Assembly (NCBI GenBank): GCA_020881915.1
Contig: JAJFPB010000001.1
Coordinates: forward strand, 1,364,001-1,428,000
Reading direction: 5' to 3'
DNA: 64,000 bases
DNA from: Paramyrothecium sp. XJ0827
Taxonomy: Eukaryota; Ascomycota; Sordariomycetes; Hypocreales; Stachybotryaceae
This document shows, in pieces, positions 12,381-23,558 of the stretch. Below the pieces are notes generated by a model. It saw nothing but the letters and a program-made list of their open reading frames with translations. It ran no database searches and was not told the origin of the DNA. Both the position numbers and the translations under genes were made by a program. The stretch's first letter is position 1; each line of letters opens with the position of its first letter.

Positions 12381-13750
12381 ATGGCAACTTTTCCGTACGC
12401 CGACTCATTATATGGTTCAGGCCAAACCCGCACAATACGACTCATCGATCTTCATCCAGGTTGGGGTAGATCTCCGTTGTCTTGTTGGCTCAGGCCGGTA
12501 TCTCTGTTATCCAACCCCTATTGTGAAGCCATATCCTATTGCTGGGGTAATCTAGAAACTTCAAAGGCAATTCTTTGTAACGGCTAGTCGCTTCCAATCA
12601 TGGAGAACCTACACGACGCTCTCTGCCAGTTTCACCAACCAGATCGTATCGTCACCCTCTAGGCAGACGCCATATGCATTAACCAGAATGACTAAAAAGA
12701 GAAGAGCGAGCAAGTACCTCTCATGGCTCGTATCTATGGCCAAGCTCGCGCAGTGCAAGTCTGGCTTGGTTCAGCGACCACAAACACCCCGCGTGCGGCT
12801 TCGGTTGTTTTGAGGATAGCTCAGCTAGCCCATGGCTACTCGCAGCGCTTTTCCATCCCGTTGGAGGATCTGTCTGACAAGCAATCGAATAGTTGGACTT
12901 CGGCATTGGGTAAAGACATTGGGAGGACCGAACTGGCTGAGCAATGGCCCGTAGTCATTGAGTTACTTGCGAAACTTTGGTTCAGGCGTGCGTGGATCAT
13001 CCAAACGGCGCGTTCGAAACGCAAAGTGATTACTCATTGAGTTCAGAAAATGTTGGGCAAGTCCCTCCTCGCCCCCTTGGAACGCCGCTCCGAATGACAT
13101 CTTGTTGATGAGGCTCAGCCCAGCCGAAAGCCCCAAACGAGAATGGCCGATTGGCGATTCTTCCGGTGTCGAAATCAAAGCACCCATCTTCAATATGTCA
13201 TTTGTTACGACTCGGTACCGAGCATGTCAAAGTCCTTGGCGATACCAGTCAAGCTCAACAACGCGTACACCTTGTCACGGAGGTCAGTAGCCTCGGCTAA
13301 CCGATTGGTGTACAGCAGCCACATCATGCCCATTCCGTTTTCATTGCCCCTCTTGTTGACGAATATAGTGGTTCCTGCTAGGGCTATGATCCGATGTATA
13401 GCAGTCATCCTTTCGTCGTGCATTTTCCCCGAGAATCTCCTAAGCATTCCGGTACGAAGTTAGAGAAAAGTAGCAAGCACAACGTCAGGTCACCAGAGCT
13501 TTATGTTCCCATAGTGTAGATAACTGTGGGTGATCAGATCGCTCTAGTTCGAGGTGGTTTTGTGCCACTGCTTTTGAGACCTGCAGGTGGCATTCACTTC
13601 TCGTTTGTTGGTGAAACTTATGTTCACGGTATGATGGTAGGAGAAGCGTTCAACCCACACCTCTGCAAGGAAATCTGTTTGGTGCAGGAGAATCTTGAAA
13701 TGGGTATGCTTTTTGGGAGGGGAGGGTTGTGGCCAGGAAGGAGAGGGTAG
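12381..13750 (+). pseudogene. Broken HET (heterokaryon incompatibility) gene
   Basis: A HET-domain gene can still be read. One + frame from 12381 gives the usual HET start (FPYADSLYG, EAISYCWG), then ENLHDAL, ADAICINQND, MARIYGQARAVQVWLG and FRRAWIIQ up to about 13020. The frame has three stops, at 12585, 12660 and 12693. The middle of the protein (ATDLRDKVYALLSLTG) lies on the opposite strand at 13447-13205. The C-terminal HET block (VGDQIALVRGGFVPLLLRP, FVGETYVHG) is back on + at 13526-13690. HET proteins trigger self/non-self death on hyphal fusion; this copy cannot make one. The stops are all explained by CpA to TpA changes, the signature of repeat-induced point mutation. Pseudogene status is directly visible; the RIP cause is inferred. 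Confidence 0.85.
13205..13447 (-). pseudogene. Inverted central segment of the HET pseudogene
   Basis: This open stretch encodes the conserved HET region that normally follows the WxxQE block: a helical part and then the strongly conserved ATDxRDKVYALLxL motif. It sits between the N-terminal and C-terminal HET blocks in the right place but on the wrong strand. A local inversion of about 0.25-0.45 kb explains this best. Breakpoints lie between about 13020 and 13525; I see no clear inverted repeat at them. Confidence 0.75.
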
Positions 13751-14030
13751 GCAATACTCGTACCTTTCAAGTCTTTTCCGCTTTCATCAAGAGCCGAAGC
13801 TATACTGTACTAAGGAACATATACACCGTTAGATATGGCTCGGGTCCTGCTTTTGGCGTTTACCAGCACGCATGATCAGGATGCACGACAAAGCAATAGA
13901 TACGCTGTTTTCTCAATGCTTCTTATTGACTATTATGATGCTATTAATATGGTCATTAGTTCCTAATCCGACGTATTCATTACAATTGTACGCTGTGATG
14001 CGACTTTCGACTGCCGTACAGGTTTCTCAT

Positions 14031-15284
14031 TCAAGGCTCAGACAATCCTGCTCCGACATCAACAAGAATCTTCACGTGGTTTTCCTTGTCATTGATGAGT
14101 GTGTGGAACCCCTCAGCTTCTACCTGGTCTAGCTTGATCTTCTTCGTGATCATACCAGCTGGGTTGATCTTGCCTAGTTTATGTTAATCTAAGGATACTT
14201 GTTTTGGTTGAAAGAGTGTTCTTACCTTGAGATATGGCCTCTATCACCGCCTCAAAATCACCTAGGCTGAACGTCGCCCTGAATAATTGGGTCAGAATTG
14301 ATCAACGCATTGCACACAGAGGACTTACACGCCCATGTAGCTTCTCTCCCTGAAGACAAGCTCATTCATTGGTAGCTGGGCTTTGTTCTCCCAAACGGCA
14401 ATGTTGACCAGAGTTCCTCTGGCCTTCAGCGCCATGAAGGCCGTGTCAAGAGCTACTTGAACGCCAGCAGCGTCGAATCCGACGTCAGCACCACGCCCAC
14501 CGGTCAGCTCTTTAACTCTCTCCACGATGTCCTCCTTGGTGGGATCAATGGTGTGGTGCGCGCCGAATTCTGAGGCGAACTCGCGCCTCCTGCTGCTGAC
14601 TTCGCTGACGATGATGTTGTTGCAGCCCCGGCCGTGCAGGACTTGGACAACCGCCAAACCGATTGGCCCACCACCCAAGACAAGGGCGGAGTCACCCTCC
14701 TGAAATGGGGACATGTCGACCGAGTGCCAACCCACAGATAGTGGCTCCACAAGGGCACCGATTTCAAGGGGTACGTTGTCGGGGAGTTTCTTTACTGCAT
14801 ACTCCGGCACCACGGTTGACTCGGAAAGACCGCCTCCCCAGCCGCTCAGTCCGATGAAGCCATTCCTGTCGCAGCAGTTGACCAGGCCCCGCTTGCAAGA
14901 GCGGCAGTCTCCGTCAAAGAGAATCGGCTGGACACAGACACGGTCGCCCTTCTTGACGTGAGTGACACCCTCGCCGACGCCTTCGACAATGCCGGAGAAC
15001 TCGTGTCCCATTGTCAGAGGGTATGTCTCTGAAGTGATGGGATGCGGCTTGCCAGGCTTGGGGATGAGGTTTGCGCCGCCCATGTATTCATGGAGGTCGG
15101 TGCCACAAATGCCGCAGAACTTTGGCGTAATCATGACCTTGCCTGGCGCAAGCTTGGGGGCCGGGATCGTGTCGAGGCGGATATCACGCTGGCCGTGGAA
15201 GCGTAGTGCCTTCATGGTGGGCTGCGGCTCTGCCACCAACGAGAGGCTGCCCACCGGGGCAACGGTCTTGACAGATTCTTGCAT
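14031..15284 (-). CDS. Zinc-dependent butanediol/alcohol dehydrogenase (MDR)
   Basis: A 383-residue medium-chain dehydrogenase, the length of yeast Bdh1. Three exons: 15284-14329, 14278-14226 and 14173-14031; introns of 50 and 52 bp, all frames joining cleanly. The GroES-like part has CGICGTD (catalytic zinc Cys near residue 60) and GHEFSG, and a Cys cluster (DCRSCKRGLVNCCDR) that matches the structural zinc lobe. The Rossmann part has VLGGGPIGLAVVQ for NAD(P) binding and a GADVGFDAAG motif. The family oxidises 2,3-butanediol or related secondary alcohols and sugar alcohols in the cytosol. The exact substrate cannot be told. A second Met at residue 24 (MKALRFHG) is an alternative start and matches the family's usual N-terminus better than the first Met. 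Confidence 0.88.
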
Positions 15285-16642
15285 GTTGAATGGGCGATTA
15301 TTAGGTTGAAAGATGATGAGAAAGCAATAGCAACGACAATCTGGCTGGGGGGCACAAATAAATAGGGAGAGGACGTGGAGAAAAGGCGAATGGATGATAT
15401 AATACGAGTATCGTGGCTATCATTCCACTTCCCCTCACCTCCCTCGCCTCCGCGTCCTGGCATGGGTTTGCGGCGGCCACTAGGCGCGGCGCCAACGTCG
15501 ACGTGCGAAACGTCGGGTATAATTTGGCTATCCCCAGCCAATAGACATGTGCATGCGCAAGCGTCTCGACGTGCGGGGGATGCGGGCAGTGTGTATAAAT
15601 AGCGTCATAGCTTGCGTTTGCCGATGCATTAAGCTTCCCCAAGCCCTGAGTTTCCGAGTCCAGCATGCTGAATCGGGAACGATTTCTTGTTGAGTTGTCC
15701 CAACTAGGTTGAATTCAGCTAATTCAGGGCCACGGCGAGCATGATAACGGTAATAATTCGTCCGAAACCCAACATTCTTGTCGGGAGTTGTCCTTCTCGG
15801 CTGTCAGCAATCGCAATCGACGTGTAACACCCTGATATGTAAGATTGTGGAGCAGAGGTCCCATGATGCCGATCCGGGGAACCAGACGAGTCGAGTGGAC
15901 CTGGAGTTGCGCAAACCATGATCCACATGGGGTGTCATCGAACGATCCAGATCACGACATAGCCACCTTGCTCCTATTATCCCCTGAATAATCATCCACT
16001 TGCCCGGGTTCTAGATTTAACTGCGATAAATTCCCCGTTGCCATTGCTCGTATGAAGTGGGCACTCTGACAGTCCTTGTCTCATAACTGAACCACCAATT
16101 GCCCTAAGCACAATGCGAAGATGGCACACACCCTAATCTCATTAACAAAAAATAGGAAAACGCTCGTAGCAGTTTCAGTACTTGAAATTGAGTGTTAGTA
16201 CACACCGTCTGTAGTTTTGACAGCTGATAATTTTATTTCAAAGTCTTACGTTGCAAACTGAATACTCTTTGACGACGAAATCATGATTATCTAGCACGAT
16301 CACTCCAGGCTTAAACATTGAGGGGTTTCAGTCAAGTCCAATTTTCAAAGTTGACGAGACTCGCAGTAGAGGGCATTCTCAACTGAATTGATATACTTTG
16401 CCAAAAAAAAAACAGTAGCTGGCGTACAGTCGAGTGTTATATATCACCCTTTAAATAGTTCCCACTGTCTGCACAGATCAAACATGCAAGAAAAAAAAAC
16501 GGCTGTGGCACTTCACATGGGATGCTGAACTGACGACAAAGAAGAAACCATGAAATGTTTCTTGCGCCTATATTATATCTATAAATATTCAAACGCAGGC
16601 AAATCCACCACTGTAAGTTGATTGTTGGGGTGCTGCTGCTGT
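15285..16642. other. Intergenic between dehydrogenase start and thioesterase end
   Basis: No gene seen. The left part is the dehydrogenase promoter. From about 16,000 the sequence is A/T-rich with two A-runs near 16404-16414 and 16491-16500, as expected for the 3' flank of the thioesterase gene. Confidence 0.5.
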
Positions 16643-18128
16643 CTATTCCGTAAGATTGGCATCTTCGGCAATCTTTCGCTTCTCTTCCGTGGAGCCGGTT
16701 GCGTCCTGTTTGTTCTGCACATCACCCCAGCGCACTCTTCTCCGCGCATCGATGTACATCATGTACTCTTGGTACGTATGGGGAATGACCTTGATGCTCT
16801 TCGGCACAGAGAAGGTATAGCTGAACTGGCCTGTTGCCTTGGCGTTGCCGTGTTCAATATCCCGCACCTTGCTATCCACACGCACATGCACGCGCGTTAC
16901 AGGGTGGTCTTTATCACTTTGCTGGGGCTCGCTGCCGTCTTCTTCAATCAGTGGGGGGTCGGTGTACGCCACTGTTGCCGTGAGGTAAAGGACGCTTCCT
17001 ACGGGCACGGGATTGCGGAAGGTGCACGGGTCGGCACTGATAAAGGTAGGTCGGGCATGCGCGAAACTGGCCGCGCAGCAAAAGGCCAACTCAAAGGTCT
17101 GCTTGAGATGGAAGCCACCAAAGATCATGGTCTGATGGCGGTTGCGGTATTGCGGCTGCATGATGGACGCAGTCGACAGCTGCGTTCGAGCCATGGATAT
17201 GACGTTGGAAGGCTGACGGATCTCGTTGTTAGGATCGTGATATTGAACTTGTCTGAGCCACATCTTATGGATCAGGGCAGATTCAGGGTCGTTGGGCTCC
17301 GTTTCGAGCAGTGAGATCTTGGCGGTGTTCTTCTTGGCTAAAGATTTTGCCTCGCCAGCTTTGAAAATCTTCTCCTCCTCCGGTGTCTCGCAGATAAGAG
17401 ACGGTATGTTGACCGGCTTCTTCGTCACAGGATCGAGAGCAACCATGGTGAAGGTGCACGTAAGAAGCACGTCCTCGGGCTTGCTCGGTTCGCCCTCTGG
17501 CCGCGCCCGCGCAACCCTGCAGGTGATTTCGGCGCTGCTCCTCCCTGACGCGTACGTGACCTGGCCACTGTACTCAAGATCGCATATCTCGGTCAGGGGA
17601 TGGGCTATTGTGATTCGGTCCAAGGCTGCCGTGACGACCGTGACACCAGGCCCTGTATGCTTGTATACGATAATGCCAGATAGGGCATCCAGGTCCATGA
17701 ATACTGTGCCTAGGCTTAACGGAGCAATGTACCATTAGTCCCATGACTTTCAGTGGATTCTGTCGAGTTTGCGCATTGGCTTACCGAATGTGCCCAGACG
17801 AGTTGATGTACGTATCGGATAGCCAAGGGTCCTGGCCCAGCGGTAGGACCACCCGGTGGTAGCTATCGCGCATTCGCCTCGGCGACAGATCGCGCTCCTG
17901 CGGTTGAGCTTCGGAAGCATTCAATCCTTGGCCCTCTTGCTGCTTCCGCCATGCTTCTATCCACGGCATTGGCAGCCTCTCGTCGGTGAGGCCTCGGAAG
18001 ACGCCGTCAGTGCAGCGCGCTGCGCTTGCATGAAGACATCGTGCTTGCGGGAGAGCACGAGCCGAAACGCGTTTTGAGCGACCAAAGGTGGCCAGCAGCG
18101 TCCTCAGATGTCTACTTTTGCTTGCCAT
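16643..18128 (-). CDS. Mitochondrial acyl-CoA thioesterase, ACOT9 type
   Basis: A 471-residue protein that hydrolyses acyl-CoA to fatty acid and CoA. Exons 18128-17785 and 17714-16643; intron 70 bp (17715-17784) with TTAAG acceptor. I chose this acceptor because it alone restores the frame and gives RLGTVFMDLDALSG, the conserved start of the first hotdog domain. The N-terminus (MASKSRHLRTLLATFGRSKR...) is Arg/Ser-rich and lacks acids, as in a mitochondrial presequence. Two hotdog (BFIT/BACH) domains follow, at about residues 115-250 and 290-430, with YKHTG in the first and GGFHLKQTFELAF in the second. An in-frame Met 28 codons upstream (18212) is possible but would place a polar stretch before the presequence. 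Confidence 0.87.
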
Positions 18129-19184
18129 TTTGAACTGGTTTGCGCGACGCAATGCTGGAGGGGATTCCGAAGTCGCCCGGTTGCCCTCGGCTTGTCCACG
18201 ATAACGGTTCAATTGAAGTATGACGCAATTCGCTTATATGCATACGTCCTCTTATGCACATACATGATATCTCCGGATTCACGTCCCTGTGTGGAGATAT
18301 CTCGCGCCTAGCAAATGTTAGGCATTGATTTTAGATACATGGGAGGAAACTTGTGGAAGAAAATAGAAATAGTTTAAAACAACTCGTTTTGGCTCTACCA
18401 GAGGTCGAGTTGACTTCTCGAAGTCACCTTTCCACTCGGAATAGAATGCTGGACTTACATTGGCTTCCCAAGACATCCCTTAGTATTCGACGAACACCTG
18501 TTCGATCAATTGTTCGATCAATTGTTAATTTTTGGCGATTTGATCCTTTCTCACAAGTTAGCGGTCTCCTCATAACGCTGAAAGGCCGGCTTTGTATTGA
18601 GCAAGGGACAAATCAACCTCTCAAACGCCTGGGTACGAACATATCTAGAAGGACTAAGTTGAAGTAAACACTGCTGACTCTAAAATTAGAAGAATTCACG
18701 CGATTAACAACCCATTCTCTCACCATTAAAATCTATAAATAGATTTGAGCTAGCCACTGTTTCACATTCAGAGTCATGCAAGCGGAAGAAGCAACTGCTG
18801 GGTCATGAGGCAACATGCTGTTATCACGGTCACTGCTATACTTCACTTTATGGGAGTAGTATCTCTGTTTAACGCGTCTTGAAGATTGTCGATATTGATA
18901 AAAGCTTGCATCGATGCGCGTCCAAAACAGTAAATTTTGTGCCCCTTAGTATTTCATCGCCATCAGAATTGGCCAATACTGTGATGTCGAATTTGCTTGT
19001 AATAGCATTCCTTAGTGGCCAACCTGATCGACCCTCCAATATCACATCTTCTCCATCGATACTTTGGTGCCTCTGGTTGGCTTCGCAGCCACAACTGTAG
19101 GCAGCACATTTTCCAACACTGCATTCATGGGCGGCACTGTAGTCACAGGCCGCGTGCAGGACTTCCAACCACCCCTACCCTGGT
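18129..19184. other. A/T-rich intergenic stretch
   Basis: No gene that I can support. It contains the thioesterase promoter at the left and a direct repeat of a 12-base unit (TTCGATCAATTG twice in tandem) near 18502-18525. Small open frames at 18353-18667 (+) and 18869-19168 (-) look random; the latter is Cys-rich but matches nothing I know. Confidence 0.4.
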
Positions 19185-19520
19185 TCAGGCCCATCCAACA
19201 CCATATTCTGGATCCAGCAGCGCTTCAGGATCTCCCACTGTAATTGTTGTTGCATCCGACAAGGTGATTCGTGCTAGAAGTGCTTGTCGAAATTGTTCAA
19301 CTCCCCGGTCCACTTCTCGTGGTCTGGTTGCGTTTCCGAGAGGGTGGTCGGTGCAAACACGCGCACTTCCTCGTTATCGATGCTTTCGGAAATGTTGCTA
19401 ATATCCCAGGATGCCAAGATCACCGCAAATCTCCTTAGCCTCCTTCGTGGGAATGCGGGCAGAAGCTGGCCCCCTGAGGTTGAGCACGGCAACGAGGTTG
19501 AAGAGGGTAGCGGGCAACAT
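19185..19520 (-). pseudogene. Decayed small secreted protein gene
   Basis: From 19520 a frame encodes a likely signal peptide (MLPATLFNLVAVLNLRGPASA) and then KEAKEICGDLGILGY before a stop at 19398. The pattern ICGDLGxxxY is typical of small secreted Cys proteins of plant-associated ascomycetes. Downstream the same frame again gives a matching block (VCTDHPLGN) after a second stop, and the stretch between them (SNISESIDNEEVRV) is read in a shifted frame. Two compensating frame changes plus a stop suggest a decayed gene. Family assignment is from memory of motif style and is tentative. An unrecognised intron could also explain the break, though no clean GT-AG pair is visible. Confidence 0.4.
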
Positions 19521-20648
19521 CTTGGCTTGAAAGAAGAAAGTAAATTTGATAAGATCCTTTTGTGTATGGTATGTTTAGTCTGGCTTGAAAGAATGAGCTG
19601 CAGAGCAACAATACCATGCCCAAAGTGTCGTCACAAAGGCCTTTATACTTGAGCCACGGCCCCTTTCTCGCTCAAAACTCCGTGGAGGCGTACGTGGTTG
19701 AGACTTTTGTCATCAAAAGCGAAGTCCTTGTCATAAATGTCTTACCGCGCGCGTCGCTACTCTCGGCGAAATTAAGTTTACCGCCTCATAGCCAATATGG
19801 GAGGGTATCTCAAAGATGTGCAGAGCTGCTTGTCAGGGAGTCGCATGGCGATGCGACCAACTGCAGGGCTCTCCTATCTCCGTAGTGCCGCAGTTAAGGT
19901 GCCTGGGATACGGAAGTCCATAGCCTTGATCTCTCAACGATGCGCTGCTCCGTAGTTACACAAGCCGATGATTGGCCACACGCCGTTCTCTTGGTCAATA
20001 GATTCAGTGTCGTGTGGAGCTGCGCGTCGTTATTCCGTTTGCAGCCAGAGTGGAGGCCGTTTGTCAGCTTATGATTCGCTTCCAACAGGGTATCACAGAG
20101 TCACAGCCCCCAAAGCATGAATTCGAAAAGAGACTATGGTAAATATAGTAAATAGGTATAGGTAGTCATCTCTAATTTTACTGATAGCACCATGTATGCA
20201 TTGGTAACTCATCAATACGGGACAAAAGACAAGATGGAAGCATCAAAAATTACGAAAGATTTCCTGAAGACTTTCGTGAAAATTGCCCTCATCTTCCAAG
20301 AAACTGCCAAGATTCATCGCGTAATTTTCAACCTCTAGAATAAGGCAGGTTAGTGTTATGTGTCTGGTGTAATACAGTGTCACCCTGCGTTGTGCCGAAT
20401 CGAGGTTGTTCTCACGTCAAGAAATGTGGGGTTCAGGCCAGATTGATTACTGTATCTGCATTAAGCTCAAAATCTCCAAGCTGACCAGGTCTCCGTCCCT
20501 TCACATGCACACGAGCGTCCACATGCCAGGACTTTGGGCCTTTGTGCATTGAAGCTGGCTGGCTGCCTAAGTGTCTCACCGGTTCCCAAACTTATTTCGT
20601 CGACATTGATACAGCTCCCCTCTACGTCCGGCTGCTCGCGCCGCCAGC
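19521..20648. other. Intergenic, COG5 promoter
   Basis: No supportable gene. Open bits on the minus strand between 19894 and 20085 have no recognisable domain. The 20100-20460 part is A/T-rich; the last 150 bases before the COG5 ATG are pyrimidine-rich, as in many fungal 5' regions. Confidence 0.4.
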
Positions 20649-21986
20649 ATGACGGCAGCATCGAATTCGACGCCCCGCGAGGCCGAGGAGCCCTCGTACG
20701 TCGACTACGAGACCTTCCTCGCTCCGGACTTTGCGCCAGCCGCATTTGCAAACTCCCTGGTTGTCGCCACCAACAACCCCAACGATCTGCCGCTCGACCT
20801 CTCGACCCCGCTGTCCCGCGTCCTGTTCGACTCGCAAGAAGTCGACTCCCACATCGACCAGCTCACCACCCGCTCTGCCGTTCCCCTGCTCCAGCACACG
20901 CAAGATCAGACCACTGCCAGCAAGCGCATCATCACCGAGCTCGACTCCCAGATCAAAAGCCTGAACGATAGTTACAAGCAGCTGGAAAAGGAAGTCATTG
21001 ACAAGCACGCCGAGGCGGATGAGGTCCGGCAGGTCGCTCTGCGTCTGTGGGAGACGCTGAGGCTCGGCCGCTCGGTAGGTCGCTGTCTGCAGCTGGGCCG
21101 GCAGCTGGAGATCCAGCACACGGAGCTCGGGGCTGCCAGCAGCTCGAAAGAGGACCACGGCGCGCTGGTTCGTTGTTCGTACACGATCCTTTCCCTTCGG
21201 GAGATCCTGGAGAGCAAAGCTCCAGGCGAGGAGGGACATGGGCTGGGGCGGGTTGATGCCATCCGCTCGTTGCAGGACACCATCGTTGGACCGATCGAGC
21301 GGTCCGTCCGCGAAATATCGGAACGCATCATCCGTGACTTCACCATCCCAAGCAATATTAGCTTCGCACAGAGCGAAGAGGCCCGCTCGAAACTGGGCTC
21401 CGCCATGACTGTTTTGTTCCTCCTCTCCCCGACGCAGGGCACCAAGCCTGAGAAGTGGACGCCACGTCTATTACTACAAAACCTCGAGACGTACATCCGC
21501 TCGGCGCTGCAGACGAGCATAACGACCCTTGCTCGATCTCTAGGCCAGCTTCCTACGCTCGACAAAGCTCTCTCAGAAGTTGCGCTGAAATGTCAGAGCC
21601 TCGTCTCCCTCGAGCTCATCCTCGAGTCTACGAAACCGCCCGCGCACCCACTGCTCCCAGCAACTACACAGCCTAAGCTACCGAACCTATTGCAGCCGCT
21701 ACTCTCCCACTTGGAGACGGGGTCCCTGCCTTCCTATTTCTGGAGGACAATGGCCAGCAGTCTGGCCGCTAGAGTTCAGGATATTGTCGCGCGCGGCGGT
21801 GTGGTCGCCCGGACACTGAAGAGCAACAAGAGTAGCGTCGGTGATGCCATTCGACAAACTGTCATCAAGGCGTCCCAGCCGCCGAATGCCATGTCTGCAG
21901 GAAAGGTCAAAGTCAAAGCGGAAGGGAATTGGGACCGCGAGGTTGCCGTCATGGTGGGCAGCGTCGTCAACAACCTAGGGAGGTGA
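20649..21986 (+). CDS. COG5: Conserved oligomeric Golgi complex subunit 5
   Basis: A single-exon gene for a 445-residue COG5-like protein. COG is a vesicle tether that holds retrograde transport vesicles at the Golgi; subunit 5 belongs to lobe B. The N-terminal part shows the family pattern YVDYETFLAPDFAPAAFANSLV and then DLSTPLSRVLFD. A coiled-coil region follows at about residues 65-115 (QTTASKRIITELDSQIKSLNDSYKQLEKEV). Pezizomycotina COG5 proteins are short, so the length does not suggest truncation. The next gene (gelsolin-type) lies 388 bp downstream on the same strand. The start ATG is the first one after a pyrimidine-rich leader. Confidence 0.85.
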   Translation: MTAASNSTPREAEEPSYVDYETFLAPDFAPAAFANSLVVATNNPNDLPLDLSTPLSRVLFDSQEVDSHIDQLTTRSAVPLLQHTQDQTTASKRIITELDSQIKSLNDSYKQLEKEVIDKHAEADEVRQVALRLWETLRLGRSVGRCLQLGRQLEIQHTELGAASSSKEDHGALVRCSYTILSLREILESKAPGEEGHGLGRVDAIRSLQDTIVGPIERSVREISERIIRDFTIPSNISFAQSEEARSKLGSAMTVLFLLSPTQGTKPEKWTPRLLLQNLETYIRSALQTSITTLARSLGQLPTLDKALSEVALKCQSLVSLELILESTKPPAHPLLPATTQPKLPNLLQPLLSHLETGSLPSYFWRTMASSLAARVQDIVARGGVVARTLKSNKSSVGDAIRQTVIKASQPPNAMSAGKVKVKAEGNWDREVAVMVGSVVNNLGR

Positions 21987-22373
21987 GAAGCCGGAGTACC
22001 CAGGCTAGCCAGGCATATAGAATTCCTTCTAGTCTTGACTTAAGCGTTAGACAGCCGCGCCAGCGGCAATAGACAGAATTGGTCACTTCCTTTCAACGAA
22101 TTGCTGCGTAATCAAGGAGAACTACCTACCTTCAAAGCTCAGCCATGCCAGCCATGCCAAACGCCATGTCAGATCTGTGGGTCCAATTCGATGGACCCCT
22201 CCAAACCCCCTCTGTCCCCGCACTGCTTGCACCCTGAATAGCAACACTCTAGGGAAGACCCTGCCTCGTCAGAGCTACAAAGACAGCTCCAAGCTCTTTA
22301 AGCTGTTTGTTGAACCAATTCATTTCTCTTCTCGAAAAGCAGACAAAAAATTTTGTGTGGCAATTAATCCACA
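21987..22373. other. Intergenic, gelsolin-type gene promoter
   Basis: Short spacer with the COG5 3' end and the leader of the next gene. CT-rich stretches lie near 22198-22240; no other feature seen. Confidence 0.4.
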
Positions 22374-23558
22374 ATGGCTCCCAATCAAGGGCTTGTTCAT
22401 CTCAAGGAATACGACATCAAGGACAGCAATGTCGAGCTCATTGGCTCCGATATTGACCACCGAGTCAAGTACAACTCGGCCACTACAGAGCCCGCGTGGA
22501 ACGACGGCGCCGTCGGCATTCAGCCCGGCTTGCTCATCTGGCGCATCGAGGATTTCCAGGTCGTGCCTTGGCCCAAGGAGAAATACGGCCAGTTCTTTGA
22601 TGGCGACAGCTACATTGTGCTTCATTCGTTCCAGGTCGGCGAACAGAAGGAAACGCTTGTGCATGACATCTTCTTCTGGCTAGGCGCCCATACCTCGCAG
22701 GATGAGGCCGGTGTTGCGGCGTACAAGACTGTCGAGCTAGACGAGTTTCTACACGGAAAGGCTACGCAGCATCGAGAGGTTCAGCAGGCGCCCTCGGACG
22801 ATTTCCTGGCGCTGTTCCCTCGGATCAGCATCCGATCCGGCGGCGTCAGCTCCGGCTTCCGTCATGTCGAGCAGGATGAGCCCAAACCCGAGATCACAAC
22901 GCTGTTGCGTGTGTTCAAGAACCCCAGCACCAGCGGGGTTGTTGTCCATGAGGTTGAGCCGACCTGGCAAAGCCTGGACGATGGCGACGTCTTCATTCTT
23001 GACAAGGGCGACAAGATCTGGGTTTGGCAGGGCCGCAGCTGCAGCCCCATGGAGAAGGCAAAGGCCGCCCAGGTCGTGCACGACATGACCCTCGCCAAGC
23101 ACGTCGACGTCGAGGTGCTCGCGCAAAGCGAGTCCCGCTCGCGGCGCGTTGTCGACCTCCTGGGCGGGGACGAGGACACTCCCCGCGACGGGTTCCAGCA
23201 TCGCCGCCCCGTCGAGTCGAGCAGCGCGCGGTCCTCGGCGGCCCGCCGCTCCCGCAAGCTGTTCCGCCTCAGCGACGCGAGCGGCCAGCTGGCGTTCGAC
23301 AAGATCGGCGACGGCGACCGCATCACCCGGGACCTGCTCGACAGCAGCGACGTCTTCTTGCTAGACGATGCGGGCAAGGCTGTGTGGGTTTGGGAGGGGC
23401 AGGGCGCGAGCAGGGCGGAGAAGGCCAAGTGGTTGCAAGTGGCGCAAATGTACGTCAAGCACATTCAAGAGGACGACGAGGAGGCCTACTTGACACCGAT
23501 TGCAAAGGTTCATGAGGGCAGCGAGAGCCAGGCTTTCTTGCGTGCAATCAAGGTATGA
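22374..23558 (+). CDS. Gelsolin-repeat actin-binding protein
   Basis: A single-exon gene for a 394-residue protein with three gelsolin-like repeats, at about residues 50-135, 170-255 and 295-370. The first has the hallmark run LLIWRIEDFQVVPWP, then GQFFDGDSYIVLHS and DIFFWLGAHTSQDEAG. The second has VFILDKGDKIWVWQGRSCSPMEKAKA, and the third VFLLDDAGKAVWVWEGQGASRAEKAKW. Such proteins bind actin and in other organisms sever or cap filaments under calcium control; three repeats fit the fragmin/severin/CapG group. Cytosolic; no signal peptide. Activity in fungi is little studied, so severing is inferred from the family. Its 3' neighbour is on the same strand 0.8 kb away. Confidence 0.88.
   Translation: MAPNQGLVHLKEYDIKDSNVELIGSDIDHRVKYNSATTEPAWNDGAVGIQPGLLIWRIEDFQVVPWPKEKYGQFFDGDSYIVLHSFQVGEQKETLVHDIFFWLGAHTSQDEAGVAAYKTVELDEFLHGKATQHREVQQAPSDDFLALFPRISIRSGGVSSGFRHVEQDEPKPEITTLLRVFKNPSTSGVVVHEVEPTWQSLDDGDVFILDKGDKIWVWQGRSCSPMEKAKAAQVVHDMTLAKHVDVEVLAQSESRSRRVVDLLGGDEDTPRDGFQHRRPVESSSARSSAARRSRKLFRLSDASGQLAFDKIGDGDRITRDLLDSSDVFLLDDAGKAVWVWEGQGASRAEKAKWLQVAQMYVKHIQEDDEEAYLTPIAKVHEGSESQAFLRAIKV

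Noticed and set aside
16622..17314. 230-codon frame antisense to the acyl-CoA thioesterase
   Set aside because: It lies wholly opposite a well-supported exon; no domain and no independent signal.
19894..20085. Minus-strand open frame upstream of the decayed secreted protein gene
   Set aside because: No domain is recognisable and continuation needs several stops to be ignored.
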